Assembly: GCF_004364555.1 (NCBI RefSeq)
Contig: NZ_SOAM01000002.1
Span: forward strand, 434,001-498,000
From: Amnibacterium kyonggiense
GTDB taxonomy: Bacteria > Actinomycetota > Actinomycetes > Actinomycetales > Microbacteriaceae
Length of the DNA stretch: 64,000 nt
Direction: 5' to 3'
In this document: piece by piece, positions 43,764-53,078 of the stretch
Layout of the letters: the number at the start of each line of letters is the position of its first letter
Numbering within the stretch: the stretch's first letter is position 1
Made by a program: the position numbers and the translations under genes
Notes under the pieces: model-generated
Told to the model about the DNA's origin: nothing
Seen by the model: only the letters and a program-made list of their open reading frames with translations
Databases searched by the model: none

Positions 43764-44315
43764 ATGGCGCACCGGACGTACGTGCTCATCGACGGCGAGA
43801 ACCTCGACACGACGCTCGGCGTCTCGATCCTCCGGCACGCGCCGAAGTCGGGCGAGCGGCCGCGGTGGGAGCGGGTGATCGAGTTCGCGCGCACCCTCGG
43901 CTCGGACGACGTCGTCGCGCTCTTCTTCATCAACTCGACCTCCGGGAACACGCCCTGGCCGTTCGTCGCGGCGATCCAGAACGCCGGCTTCCGCGCCGTG
44001 CTGCTGAGCGGCACGGGCAACGAGAAGGTCGTCGACGTCGGCATCCAGCGCACGCTGGAGGCGCTGACGAAGCGCGACGGGGATGTGCTGCTCGGCTCCC
44101 ACGACCGCGACTTCCTGCCACAGGTCGAGCAGCTGCTCGACTCCGGGCACGGCGTCGCGATGCTCGGCTTCCCGGAGATGATGAGCGGCGTCTACGCCGA
44201 GCTCGGCGTGCAGATCCACGACCTCGAGTACGACGTGAAGGCGTTCAACGTGCGCCTGCCGCGCATCCGCGTCATCCCGCTGGCGGAGTTCGACCCGGAG
44301 GACTTCCTCGACTGA
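43764..44315 (+). CDS. NYN domain protein (PIN-like ribonuclease)
   Basis: A 183-residue single NYN domain, a PIN-like fold found in RNA-processing nucleases. Asp10 in YVLIDGENLD, the acidic residues after VALFFINSTS, and LLGSHDRDFLPQVEQLL form the expected metal-binding carboxylate set. The C-terminus is a short acidic tail. ATG 43764 is taken; earlier frame is a shadow. It stands alone; RNA substrate is unknown. Confidence 0.88.
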   Translation: MAHRTYVLIDGENLDTTLGVSILRHAPKSGERPRWERVIEFARTLGSDDVVALFFINSTSGNTPWPFVAAIQNAGFRAVLLSGTGNEKVVDVGIQRTLEALTKRDGDVLLGSHDRDFLPQVEQLLDSGHGVAMLGFPEMMSGVYAELGVQIHDLEYDVKAFNVRLPRIRVIPLAEFDPEDFLD

Positions 44316-44343
44316 GCGGTCCTGGGCGCTCGTCGGGTCGTCG

Positions 44344-45150
44344 TCAGCCCGGCGGGCGCGGCGCGCTCGTGCGCGCGTCGAGCTCCACGACGCGCTCGGC
44401 CTCGCGCCGCATCGCGGGGTCGACCATCCGCCCGTCGGGCAGGCGGGCGACGCCGCCCTCCGCCGTCGCCGCGAGCACCGCGTGAGCGAGCGCGACGGCC
44501 TCCTGCGCGGGGGCGAACGCTCGCTCGACCACCGCCAGCTGTCGCGGGTGAACGGCCATGCGCCCGACGAAGCCGAGCGCGGCGCCGGCGCGCGTGTCCG
44601 CCTCCAGGCCCGCCTCGTCGTCGAGCCGGGTCCAGGCGGAGAGCATCGGCGCCGGGAGCCCCGCGGCCGCCGCCGCGTAGACGAGGCCGACCCGGGCGAA
44701 CTCGATCACGGGCGCACCCGAGCCGACGGCGCTGCGGAGGTCCGCCTCGCCCAGGCCGACCCGGGTCACGGCGGCCTGCGCAGCGATCGACCGGGCGTCG
44801 AGCACGCCGGCCGCGTCCTCGAGCAGCGCGGTGAGGGGCACGCCGGGCAGCGCTGCCGCCACCGCGTCGAGGCGGGCCGCGGAGGCCTTCGGCACCCGCA
44901 CCTCGAAGGGCGTCGACACCGCCGCCAGCGCGTGGAGGTCGTCCGGCCCGTCGATGCGGACCTGCACGACCACGCCCGGGTGCGGCTCCGCGAGCGCGGC
45001 GACGACGGTCTCCCGCGCTGCGGCCTTCCGGTCCGGTGCGACGGCGTCCTCGAGGTCGAGCACGACGAGGTCGGCGCCCGAGGCGAACGCCTTCGCGAAC
45101 CGGTCCGGCCGGTCGCCGGGCACGTACAGTCCGGTCAGCAGGGGGGTCAC
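44344..45150 (-). CDS. CitE-like (HpcH/HpaI family) CoA-ester lyase
   Basis: A 268-residue TIM-barrel lyase. LYVPGDRPDRFAKAFASGADLVVLDLEDAVAPDRKAAARE is the classic opening of citrate-lyase beta-like proteins, with the metal-binding Glu and the conserved Arg later (VQVRIDG; RVGLGEADLR). Relatives cleave citryl-CoA, malyl-CoA, citramalyl-CoA or related 3-hydroxy-acyl-CoA thioesters. Start is GTG 45150 overlapping the CoA-transferase stop (GTGA). It is the last gene of the LacI operon and acts after the CoA-transferase: the transferred CoA thioester is probably its substrate. Confidence 0.9.
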   Translation of the reverse strand: MTPLLTGLYVPGDRPDRFAKAFASGADLVVLDLEDAVAPDRKAAARETVVAALAEPHPGVVVQVRIDGPDDLHALAAVSTPFEVRVPKASAARLDAVAAALPGVPLTALLEDAAGVLDARSIAAQAAVTRVGLGEADLRSAVGSGAPVIEFARVGLVYAAAAAGLPAPMLSAWTRLDDEAGLEADTRAGAALGFVGRMAVHPRQLAVVERAFAPAQEAVALAHAVLAATAEGGVARLPDGRMVDPAMRREAERVVELDARTSAPRPPG

Positions 45151-46343
45151 ACGATCCCCCGCTCGCGCAGCGCGGCGACCTGCTCGGGAGTCAGGCCGAC
45201 CTCCGCGAGCACCGCATCGGTGTCCGCCCCGTGCGCGCGCCCGGTCCAGCGCACCGCGCCCGGGGTGCCGGACATGCGGGACAGGACGTTCTGCATCCGG
45301 ATCGGCCCGAGGTCCTCGTCGTCGATCGTGAGGACCGTGCCGATCGCCCGGTACTGCGGGTCGTCCACGACGCCGCGGACGTCGTAGACCGGCGCGACCG
45401 CGGCCTCGACGCGCTCGAACTCCCCCAGCACCTCGTCGAGGTCCCGATCGCCGATCCACCCCTGCACGGCGGCGTCGAGCTCGTCCGCGTGCTCGGCGCG
45501 GCTGTGCCCGGAGGCGAACCACGGCTCGGCGAGCACGTCCGCCCGGCCGACGAGCCGCATCACCCGCTCGGCGATCGACTGCGAGCTCGTCGACACGGCG
45601 ACCCACGAGCCGTCCCGCGTCCGGTACACGTTCCGCGGCGCGTTGTTGACGGAGCGGTTGCCGGTGCGCGGCTGCACGAGCCCGAGCTGATCCCACGCCG
45701 TGATCTGGCCGCCGAGCAGCATGAGGATCGGCTCGATGATCGCGACGTCGATCACCTGTCCCTCGCCGTCCCGGTCGCGCGCGCGCAGCGCGCTGAGGAT
45801 CGCGGTGCTCGTCGCGAGCGCGGCGACGCCGTCCGCGAGCCCGAACGGCGGCAGGGTCGGCGGGCCGTCCGGCTGCCCGGTCAGCGCCGCGAAGCCGCTC
45901 ATCGCCTCGGCGAGACTCCCGAATCCCGGGCGCCGGGACGAGGGGCCGACCTGCCCGAACGCGGTGACCCGCGCGATGACGAGCCCGGGGTTCGCCGCGA
46001 GCAGGCGGTCCGGGCCGATGCCCCACCGCTCGAGCGTGCCGGGCCGGAAGTTCTCGATGAGCACGTCCGCGCCGCGCGCGAGCGTCTCGAGCAGGTCCGC
46101 GCCCTCCGGCTGCGAGAGGTCCGCGGTCACGGTGCGCTTGTTCCGGCCGAGCGTCTTCCACCACAGGTTCACGCCGTCCTTCGCGGGCCCGTGCCCGCGC
46201 GCGGCGTCCGGTCGCCGCGGATGCTCGACCTTGACGACGTCCGCGCCGGCGTCGCCGAGGAACGTCGCGGCGAGCGGTCCGGCGAAGAGCGTGGAGACGT
46301 CGAGGACCCGGAGGCCCGCGAGCGCGGGAGCCCGCCCGGTCAT
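45147..46343 (-). CDS. CaiB/BaiF family CoA-transferase
   Basis: A 398-residue family III CoA-transferase that moves CoA between carboxylic acids. LAGLRVLDVSTLFAGPLAATFLGDAGADVVKVEHP is the diagnostic opening; LIENFRPGTLERWGIGPDRL and the catalytic Asp region (QVIDVAIIEP) follow. It starts at ATG 46343 and overlaps both neighbours by 4 bp. In this operon it probably activates the acid released by the glycosidase genes, supplying the CitE-like lyase. Confidence 0.92.
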   Translation of the reverse strand: MTGRAPALAGLRVLDVSTLFAGPLAATFLGDAGADVVKVEHPRRPDAARGHGPAKDGVNLWWKTLGRNKRTVTADLSQPEGADLLETLARGADVLIENFRPGTLERWGIGPDRLLAANPGLVIARVTAFGQVGPSSRRPGFGSLAEAMSGFAALTGQPDGPPTLPPFGLADGVAALATSTAILSALRARDRDGEGQVIDVAIIEPILMLLGGQITAWDQLGLVQPRTGNRSVNNAPRNVYRTRDGSWVAVSTSSQSIAERVMRLVGRADVLAEPWFASGHSRAEHADELDAAVQGWIGDRDLDEVLGEFERVEAAVAPVYDVRGVVDDPQYRAIGTVLTIDDEDLGPIRMQNVLSRMSGTPGAVRWTGRAHGADTDAVLAEVGLTPEQVAALRERGIV

Positions 46344-48322
46344 GCGGCGTCCCAGGCGATCCGGAAACCGATCGACGGGCTCCGGTCCACCCCGAGCCCG
46401 GGCAGGAGGAGCTTCAGCGTGAACCCCGGCGCCTGCACGCCGCCGTCGACGTACCAGTCCGAGCCCGTGATCCGGGTCTCGCTGCCGCCCTTCAGGACGC
46501 ACCAGCGGGTGACGCCGTCGGTCCGCTCGCTCTCCGTCCAGTTCCAGACCGCGGGGACCCGCCGCTCGAGCCCGGGGCCGGCGGTCTGCCACTCGTGCTC
46601 GGTCGGCAGGCGGGCGCCGCACCAGGCGGCGTAGGCGCGGGCGTCCTCGAGCGAGACGCCGGTGACCGGCGCCGCCGGTTCCGTCGACCCGACCAGGAAG
46701 CGCTGCTCGACCGCGGGGCGGTAGCCGGTCGCGGACAGGAACGCCGCGAACTCCGCGACGCTCACCTCCCGCCGGGCGACGCGCGCCTTCCCGAGCCGCA
46801 CGCGCACCGTCCGCTCCTGCGGGTCGTGCAGGCGCGGCGGCAGCGGCTTCCACTCCTCCACGTAGGGCGCCTCGTCGTCGATCCCGGTCTCGCGGCGGCG
46901 CCAGGTCTGCACGAGCTCGGGCTCGTCCTCGGCGACGGCCACCGCGTCCGGATCGGGCTGACCGGCCGTGCGGTGCGGCGGGTGCGCGAGGACGGACCGC
47001 CGGGCGGGGAACGTCGCGTCCGTGCCGCCCGGGTCCGCGGCCTGCTCGGCGAGCAGCGGCGCGAGCCAGGCGGGCTCGCCGGCCGGGGCGAACAGGCCGA
47101 GCACGCCGTGCGCCGGGACGGTCTGCTCCGCACCGGCCTCGCGGCCCGCGGTCACGTCGACGAGTCGCCCGGCCGGCGGCTGCGCGAGCACGCGTCCGGT
47201 CCAGTCGGTGTCGCCGCGGTTCACCACGGTCCACAGGACGCCGTCGGCGTGCTCCCACCGGGACGCGAAGACGCCGGCGGCGATCGCCGCGTCGGACGCG
47301 CCGTCGAGCGGGGTCCACGCCCCCTCGAGCAGGATCCGGGAGGCGGCGCGCTGCACCCGCAGCACGCGGCGGAGGGTCGCGGCGTCGCGGTCGTTCCAGC
47401 CGACCCAGACGCCGAACACGGTGTCCCAGACGAGCACGCCCGTCCCGTTCATCCAGGCGGACTGCACCTCCTCCGCGTGGTCGCGGTTCCAGCGCCGCGT
47501 CGCGTGGAGCATGTGGCGGCGCTCGTACCAGTGCGCGCGCAGCACTCCGGGCGCCCGACTGTCGGCGAACCACTGCGCCCAGCTCAGCTGGTGATCCGGG
47601 ACGCGCTGGTTCGGCACCCGGGACTCGCCCTCGAGCAGCAGCGGCGGATCCGCCTCGGTCGCCGCGCGGACCAGCGCGTCGTCGGCCTGCTTCAGCGTGT
47701 CGAGGAACACGCCGTCCGCGCCGACCTCGGTCGCGAGCGCGCGGAGCTCCTCCGCGTCGCTCCGCCCCGTGCGCCGGGTGCCGGTGTCCCACGGGTTGTA
47801 GTCGACGAAGACCAGCAGTCCGGCGTCCCGGAACGCGGTGACGAGGTCCGCGAGCCCGGGCACGTCGCGGTAGAAGTCCCACTGGTTCCGGTCGTCGATG
47901 CCGATGACCGGGTACGCGTGCCAGAGCACGAGCCCGTCCAACCCGCCGGTCCGCGCCATCGCGGCGAGCAGCCGCTCCGGGGTGAAGCGCCCCGCGGCGC
48001 GGTCGAAGAGCCGCTCGTCCCACAGCCAGACGAGCGCCACGGCGAAGGCCGTGGAGGCGCGGCGCCCGCGATCGGTCCGGTAGAGGGCGTCGTCCGGGTG
48101 CAGGCGCGCTCGGGCGGCGTCCCGCCACGCGGCCAGGTCGGCGCGCCAGCGCGGCCAGTCGGCGGGGTCGTCCGGGGCCGCGAACACCTTCGCGATGTCG
48201 CCCTGCTCCGGGTCGAGCACGCCGGCCGGCGGCAGCACGGTCGGCAGGTCGATCGGCCTCGGCCGGAGCGGGTCGAGCAGCGGCACCGGGGCCTCGTCGA
48301 CGTCGACGATCGGCTCAGCCAC
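46340..48322 (-). CDS. TIM-barrel glycosidase-like/SUMF1 fusion protein
   Basis: A 660-residue two-part protein. Residues about 40-440 look like a glycoside-hydrolase TIM barrel (LVLWHAYPVIGIDDRNQWDFYRDVP; LVFVDYNPWDTGTRR; GADGVFLDTLKQADDALV), with Asp and Glu (LLLEGESRVP) in positions expected for a catalytic pair. The C-terminal 200 residues are a SUMF1/FGE-sulfatase-modifying-like domain (VSLEDARAYAAWCGARLPTEHEWQ; GGSETRITGSDW; IGFRIAWD). The paired catalytic Cys residues of formylglycine synthases are not evident, so it is unlikely to mature a sulfatase. Start GTG 48322 overlaps the previous gene by 8 bp. No signal peptide: cytosolic. Confidence 0.75.
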   Translation of the reverse strand: MAEPIVDVDEAPVPLLDPLRPRPIDLPTVLPPAGVLDPEQGDIAKVFAAPDDPADWPRWRADLAAWRDAARARLHPDDALYRTDRGRRASTAFAVALVWLWDERLFDRAAGRFTPERLLAAMARTGGLDGLVLWHAYPVIGIDDRNQWDFYRDVPGLADLVTAFRDAGLLVFVDYNPWDTGTRRTGRSDAEELRALATEVGADGVFLDTLKQADDALVRAATEADPPLLLEGESRVPNQRVPDHQLSWAQWFADSRAPGVLRAHWYERRHMLHATRRWNRDHAEEVQSAWMNGTGVLVWDTVFGVWVGWNDRDAATLRRVLRVQRAASRILLEGAWTPLDGASDAAIAAGVFASRWEHADGVLWTVVNRGDTDWTGRVLAQPPAGRLVDVTAGREAGAEQTVPAHGVLGLFAPAGEPAWLAPLLAEQAADPGGTDATFPARRSVLAHPPHRTAGQPDPDAVAVAEDEPELVQTWRRRETGIDDEAPYVEEWKPLPPRLHDPQERTVRVRLGKARVARREVSVAEFAAFLSATGYRPAVEQRFLVGSTEPAAPVTGVSLEDARAYAAWCGARLPTEHEWQTAGPGLERRVPAVWNWTESERTDGVTRWCVLKGGSETRITGSDWYVDGGVQAPGFTLKLLLPGLGVDRSPSIGFRIAWDAA

Positions 48323-49673
48323 GGGAGGCCGATCGCTGCGGCACGAGCGCGAGCGTGCGGTCGGCGAGCGCGGAGAGCCGGGCGCCGTCCTCGCCGGGCA
48401 CGCTCGTCGCGAGCCGGTCGTGGATCGGGTCCGCGAACGACGGCGGCACGGCTCCGAGGCCGCCGAGCGCACCGACGATCGCGCCCGCGGTCGCACCGAC
48501 GGAGTCCGTGTCCCATCCGCACTCGACCGCGAGACCGGTGGTGCGGGCGAAGTCGCCGTCGCCGCGGGCGACCGCGAAGGCGAGCAGCGCGGCGTTGTTC
48601 AGCACGTGCACCCAGTGGAGGTCGCCGTAGCGCTCGTGGAGGGCGTCCAGTCCGGCGTCGTCGCTCCCCGCGGCCTCGGCGGTCGCGAGTCCGAATCGGA
48701 CGGCCGCGGCGTAGCGGCTCTCGGGCGGCACGACCTCGAGGCCCGCTTCCAGCACGGCCCGCGGATCGTCGAGCACGACGGCGGCGGACGCGCACGCGGC
48801 GGCGAAGAGCGCGCCGAAGAGGCCGTTCCGCCGGTGGCTGAGCCGAGCGTCCGCCCAGGCGAGTCGCGCCGCGGCGGTCCGGTCGCCCGGCCGAGCCCAG
48901 CCGTAGACGTCGGTCCGGATCTGCGCGCCGATCCAGTCGGTGAAGGGGTTGCCGACGACGGCGGCTTCATCGGGCTCGCCGCCGTCGAGCAGGTTCCGGT
49001 ACGCGATCCGCTCGGCGGTGAAGACGCGGCCGCCGGGCAGCTCGTTCAGCCAGCGGGTCGCGACGTCGTCCGTCGTCGGATCGCCGTCGGTCTGCTCGAG
49101 CAGGTGGAGGACGATGAGCGGGAAGTTGAGGTCGTCGTCCTCCGGCATCCCGTCGATCCGTTCCGCGAGGCTCGTCGGGCGGCTCCGCCGGTTCCACGGC
49201 CACCGCTCGGCGATCGCGTCCGGCAGTCCGACCGCCGTGAAGTACGCGCGGACCGGGAGGTTGCCGGTCGCCTCGGCGATCGCGGCGATGCCCTCCCGCG
49301 GCAGCTTCTCCACGGGCTTGCCGAGCAGGCAGCCGGCGGCACGGCCGAGCCAGGCGCCGTGCACGCGGTCGGCGAGGTCGTCGCCGACCGGCAGGAGCGG
49401 CAGGTCCGGGATCGCGTCGAGCCCGTCCGGCTCTGCGGCGAGCAGCGCGAGATCGCGCGGCAAGGCGTCGAGGTCGTCGAGCAGGGTGCGGGCGAGCCGG
49501 CGCTGATCGGGTGTCCCGGGCGTGCCGGCGCCCTCCCGGTCGGGCCGGTCGTCGCGTCCGGCGGCGATCCAGCGCCGCCGGACCGCCTCGACGTCGGCAC
49601 CGTCGCGTGCCGCGGCGTCGAGCGCATGCGGGACGAGGTCCTCGGGTCGCGCCCAGGTCAGTCGGAACGTCAC
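48315..49673 (-). CDS. ADP-ribosylglycohydrolase family protein (with N-terminal extension)
   Basis: A 452-residue member of the ADP-ribosylglycohydrolase (ARH) superfamily. After an N-terminal segment of about 105 residues, the core begins DRVHGAWLGRAAGCLLGKPVEKL, a variant of the GDALG opening. Metal-binding acids are in PEDDDLNFP and GWDTDSVGATAGAIVGALGG. ARH enzymes break N- or O-ribosyl/glycosyl bonds, usually with two Mg ions. GTG 49673 overlaps the upstream ARH gene as GTGA. Together the two ARH proteins may act on different linkages of an imported glycoside. Confidence 0.88.
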   Translation of the reverse strand: MTFRLTWARPEDLVPHALDAAARDGADVEAVRRRWIAAGRDDRPDREGAGTPGTPDQRRLARTLLDDLDALPRDLALLAAEPDGLDAIPDLPLLPVGDDLADRVHGAWLGRAAGCLLGKPVEKLPREGIAAIAEATGNLPVRAYFTAVGLPDAIAERWPWNRRSRPTSLAERIDGMPEDDDLNFPLIVLHLLEQTDGDPTTDDVATRWLNELPGGRVFTAERIAYRNLLDGGEPDEAAVVGNPFTDWIGAQIRTDVYGWARPGDRTAAARLAWADARLSHRRNGLFGALFAAACASAAVVLDDPRAVLEAGLEVVPPESRYAAAVRFGLATAEAAGSDDAGLDALHERYGDLHWVHVLNNAALLAFAVARGDGDFARTTGLAVECGWDTDSVGATAGAIVGALGGLGAVPPSFADPIHDRLATSVPGEDGARLSALADRTLALVPQRSASRG

Positions 49674-50827
49674 GGGGCCGCCGTGAGGGCAGAGGCGGCC
49701 AGGTCGCGGCGCGCGGCCGCACGGGCGGCGGCGCGCTCGCCGTCGGCGGCCCAGACGTCGCGCGCGACGGCGGCCATCGTCCGCCCGGGCCGCTCCAGGT
49801 CGATGCGGCTCGCCTCCCCGATCCGCTGCACCCACTCCGCGTCCACCGAGCGGCGCCCGCCGAGCGCACCGGCGATCGACCCCGCCATCACGGCGATGGA
49901 GTCGGAGTCGCGCCCGTAGTTGACGGCGCCGAGCACGGCGGCGCGGTGGTCGCCGCTCGCCGCGAGCAGCATCCCGAGCGCGACCGGCAGCTCCTCGATC
50001 GACTTCGTGCGGTTCGGGAGGCGCGCGTCGCGGGCGGGCGACCGGTAGGTCTCCCCCACGGTGTCGAACGGCCGGACCGCGTCGCGGATCGCGTCGATCG
50101 CGCCCATCGGGTCCCGGTGCCGCGCGGCGACGGTCGCCACCGCGTCGATCGCGTCGCGCGTGCCGTCCTTCGCGAGCCGCAGCGCGGTGTCGACCACGTC
50201 CTGCACGCCCGCGCCCGGCCGCATCGCCTCGGCGACGGCCGCCGCGAAGACCCCGGCGGCCTCGCGGCCGTAGCTGGACTGGTGCGCCCCGGCGATGTCG
50301 ACGCCCTCCGCGTACGCGGTGTCCGGGTCGCCGGCGTTCACGACGCCGACGGGCGGCATGATCATCGCCGCGCCGCAGTTGACGATGTTCCCCACCCCGG
50401 CCTCCCTCGGGTCGACGTGCCCGTAGTGGAGGCGCGCCACGAGCCACTTCTCTGCGAGGAAGAGCCGCTGCAGCAGGATCGTCTCGGTCTCGAGCTCCGG
50501 GATCCAGCGCCGCTCGCCGATCAGTCGCGGCACGAGGTGGTCGGCGACGTCGAACGCCGTGAGGTGACGCCGGACCTCGTCGTAGACCTCGACGAGCGCG
50601 ACGGTGAGCAGGGTGTCGTCGGTGACGTGCCCGTCGCCCTTGTGGTACGGCGCGATCGGCCTGGCGGTGCGCCAGTCCGCGTTGAACGGACCGACGATCC
50701 CCTCGATCGGGCCGCCGTAGCGCGCACGGATCGCCTCCGGGGTGTTCCCCTCGGCCGCGCCGCCGAGCGCGTCCCCGACCGCCGCGCCCGCGAGCGCGGC
50801 GATCGCCTTGTCCTCGAACAGGTCCAT
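49670..50827 (-). CDS. ADP-ribosylglycohydrolase family protein (canonical)
   Basis: A 385-residue ARH protein with canonical motifs: AALAGAAVGDALGGAAEG (GDALG), GHVTDDTLLTVAL (TDDT metal ligands) and NYGRDSDSIAVMAGSIAGAL (RDSDS). The central part includes GHVDPREAGVGNIVNCGAAM and HQSSYGREAAG. Catalytic acids are intact. ATG 50827 has a strong GGAGGGGGAG. It follows the binding-protein gene by 17 bp. In actinobacteria, ARH-family genes often sit with sugar transport and kinase genes, consistent with nucleoside- or glycoside breakdown. Confidence 0.9.
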   Translation of the reverse strand: MDLFEDKAIAALAGAAVGDALGGAAEGNTPEAIRARYGGPIEGIVGPFNADWRTARPIAPYHKGDGHVTDDTLLTVALVEVYDEVRRHLTAFDVADHLVPRLIGERRWIPELETETILLQRLFLAEKWLVARLHYGHVDPREAGVGNIVNCGAAMIMPPVGVVNAGDPDTAYAEGVDIAGAHQSSYGREAAGVFAAAVAEAMRPGAGVQDVVDTALRLAKDGTRDAIDAVATVAARHRDPMGAIDAIRDAVRPFDTVGETYRSPARDARLPNRTKSIEELPVALGMLLAASGDHRAAVLGAVNYGRDSDSIAVMAGSIAGALGGRRSVDAEWVQRIGEASRIDLERPGRTMAAVARDVWAADGERAAARAAARRDLAASALTAAP

Positions 50828-50844
50828 GGACTCCCCCTCCGACG

Positions 50845-52158
50845 TCACTTGTTCACCGACTGCCACCCGGCCGTGAGCTGCGACTTCAGCTGATCGGTCG
50901 TGATGCTGCCGGCGAAGTACTTCTGCAGCAGCGGCGTCGCGTACTGGTCCTTCCACTGCGGGTAGTTCGTCGCGGTCTGGAACGGCGCCGCGGTGAGGCC
51001 CTTGCCGCTCGCGATCGTCTGCTCCCAGCCGTCCTTGCCGCCCGTCTCCTTCAGCACCTCCTGCTGCGCGGGCTCGGAGGCCGGGATCAGCCAGTCGCCC
51101 TGCGCCAGCGCGGCCTGGTTCGTCGCGCTCATGAAGTAGTCGATGAACTGCGCGGCCTGCTGCTGCGCCTTGCTCGTCGCGGAGACGGACATCGTCTGCG
51201 GATCGGCCGCCTGCGCCGTGCCGGCGGAGCCCGCGAGCGGCGGCAGGACGTCCCACTCGAAGCCCTTCGGCCCGGACTGCGTGATCTGCTGGGCGACGTA
51301 GTTGCCGCCGACGTACATCGCGTACTTGCCGCCGAAGAACCCCGGCAGCGCGTCCGAGCCCGACTGGGTGATGGAGGTCGGCGCGATGCTGCGGTCGGTC
51401 CGGGCCATCGCCTGGATCGTCTCCGGCACCTTCAGCTCGTTCGCGCCGATCTGGATCTGCGCGTCCTTGCCCGTGCCGGTGAACCAGGTGCCGCCGTAGT
51501 TGAGGGAGGTGCTGAGCACGGTGGCGGCGGGCTGCGAGAGCCCCCACCCGACCCCGTACTTCCCGTTCTTCGTCAGCTGCTTCGCGATCGACCGGAACCG
51601 GTCCCAGGTCATCGAGTCGCCCGTCGGCATCGAGACGCCCGCATCGGCGAAGGCCTTCTTGTTCGCGAAGACGACGTAGGTCTGCAGCAGCGTCGGCGCG
51701 GCGACGATCTTGCCGTTCACCGTCACCGCCTTCCAGATGCCCGCCGGGACCGCCTGCTGCACGGAGGAGGACAGGTACGGCTTGAGATCGGCGAGGTAGC
51801 CCTGCTCGGCGAAGCCGGTGATGTCCGCGGCCTCGTCGTGGATGATGTCCGGCGCCGTGCCGCCCTGGAACTGCGTCACGAGCTGGTCGTGCACGTTGTC
51901 CCAGCTGCCCTGCCGCAGGTCGATCTGGATGTCCGGGTGGCTCGCGTTCCAGCTGGTGACGATCTTCTTCACCGCCGCGATGGTCGTGGCCTGGAACGCG
52001 AGGCTCTGGAACGTCAGCGTGACCTTCTTGCCGCTCGACGCCTGCGGGGTGCTGCCGCCGCTGTTGAACGCGCAGGCGGAGAGCAGGCCCGCGGACGCGG
52101 CGAGCACGGCGCCGCCGAGCACGGTGCGGCGGGCGACGGGGGTGGTGCGGATGGACAT
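50845..52158 (-). CDS. Sugar ABC transporter substrate-binding lipoprotein
   Basis: A 437-residue extracellular solute-binding protein of family 1. The signal contains twin Arg residues (ARRTVLGG, Arg10-Arg11) and a lipobox LLSAC with Cys29, so Tat export and lipidation are possible. The mature protein has WNASHPDIQIDLRQGSWDNVHDQLVTQFQGGTAPDII, diagnostic for oligosaccharide-binding proteins. ATG 52158 follows AAGGAGACACC. It is the third transport component of the LacI operon. No ATPase gene lies in the operon, as is common where a shared MsiK-like ATPase is used. Confidence 0.92.
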   Translation of the reverse strand: MSIRTTPVARRTVLGGAVLAASAGLLSACAFNSGGSTPQASSGKKVTLTFQSLAFQATTIAAVKKIVTSWNASHPDIQIDLRQGSWDNVHDQLVTQFQGGTAPDIIHDEAADITGFAEQGYLADLKPYLSSSVQQAVPAGIWKAVTVNGKIVAAPTLLQTYVVFANKKAFADAGVSMPTGDSMTWDRFRSIAKQLTKNGKYGVGWGLSQPAATVLSTSLNYGGTWFTGTGKDAQIQIGANELKVPETIQAMARTDRSIAPTSITQSGSDALPGFFGGKYAMYVGGNYVAQQITQSGPKGFEWDVLPPLAGSAGTAQAADPQTMSVSATSKAQQQAAQFIDYFMSATNQAALAQGDWLIPASEPAQQEVLKETGGKDGWEQTIASGKGLTAAPFQTATNYPQWKDQYATPLLQKYFAGSITTDQLKSQLTAGWQSVNK

Positions 52159-52196
52159 GCGGTGTCTCCTTCGACAGGGGGTGGGAACGGCGGGCG

Positions 52197-53078
52197 TCAG
52201 CCCTTGACGGCGCCGGAGAGAAGGCCGGAGGTGAGCCGGCGCTGGATCAGGACGAAGAACAGGAGGCTCGGCAGCGTCGCGAGCAGCGCGCCCGCGGCGA
52301 GCTGGCCGAGCTGCACCTGCCCTTCCGACCCGACGAAGCGGGCGAGGGACAGCGGCAGCGTCTGCAGCGCCGGGTTCTGGATCAGCACCAGGGCGAAGAA
52401 GAACTCGTTCCACGCCGAGATGAAGGTGAACAGGCTGGTCGCGACGAGGCCGGGGCCGAGCAGCGGCAGCACGATCGACACGAGGACGCGCAGTCGGCCG
52501 GCGCCGTCGGTCGCGCCGGCCTCCTCGAGGTCGACGGGGATGGAGGCGACGTGCCCCTGCAGCATCCAGAGCGTGAACGGCAGCGACCAGACCGTGTACA
52601 CGAGCACGAGCCCGACGAGGCTGTCGACCAGGCCGACCTGCTTGAGCACGAGGAACAGCGGGATGATCACGAGGATGAAGGGGAAGACCTGGCTGAGCAG
52701 GATCCAGCCCGTCGCCGCGCTGCGGATGCGGCTCCGGAACCGGGCGAGCGCGTAGGCCGCCGGCAGGGAGATCACCGTCACGACGATCGTCGTCGACACG
52801 GCGACGATCACGCTGTTGAGCCCCGACTGCAGCAGGTTCGCCTGCTGGATCGCCTGACCGAAGTTGGAGAGGTCGAGGCTCTGCGGCAGCAGCGTCGGGT
52901 TCGGTGCGAGCAGCTCCCGGGACGACTTGAACGACGTCGTCAGCAGGAACAGCAGCGGGAACCCGAGGAACACGACGTACGCCGCGAGCGCCACGTACTG
53001 CAGCGGGCGGACGACGCGGTTGCGGCGTCGGATGGAGGGGGTGCGGCGCCTGGCCGTCCCCGCGGTGACTGCGGTCAT
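52197..53078 (-). CDS. Sugar ABC transporter permease, MalG type
   Basis: A 293-residue inner-membrane protein with six spans. The EAA-like coupling loop is SIPVDLEEAGATDGAGRLRVLVSIVLPLLGPGL, typical of the CUT1 MalG subgroup. The N-terminus is short and basic. ATG 53078 overlaps the stop of the MalF-type permease gene (ATGA). It forms a heterodimer with that permease. Confidence 0.93.
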   Translation of the reverse strand: MTAVTAGTARRRTPSIRRRNRVVRPLQYVALAAYVVFLGFPLLFLLTTSFKSSRELLAPNPTLLPQSLDLSNFGQAIQQANLLQSGLNSVIVAVSTTIVVTVISLPAAYALARFRSRIRSAATGWILLSQVFPFILVIIPLFLVLKQVGLVDSLVGLVLVYTVWSLPFTLWMLQGHVASIPVDLEEAGATDGAGRLRVLVSIVLPLLGPGLVATSLFTFISAWNEFFFALVLIQNPALQTLPLSLARFVGSEGQVQLGQLAAGALLATLPSLLFFVLIQRRLTSGLLSGAVKG

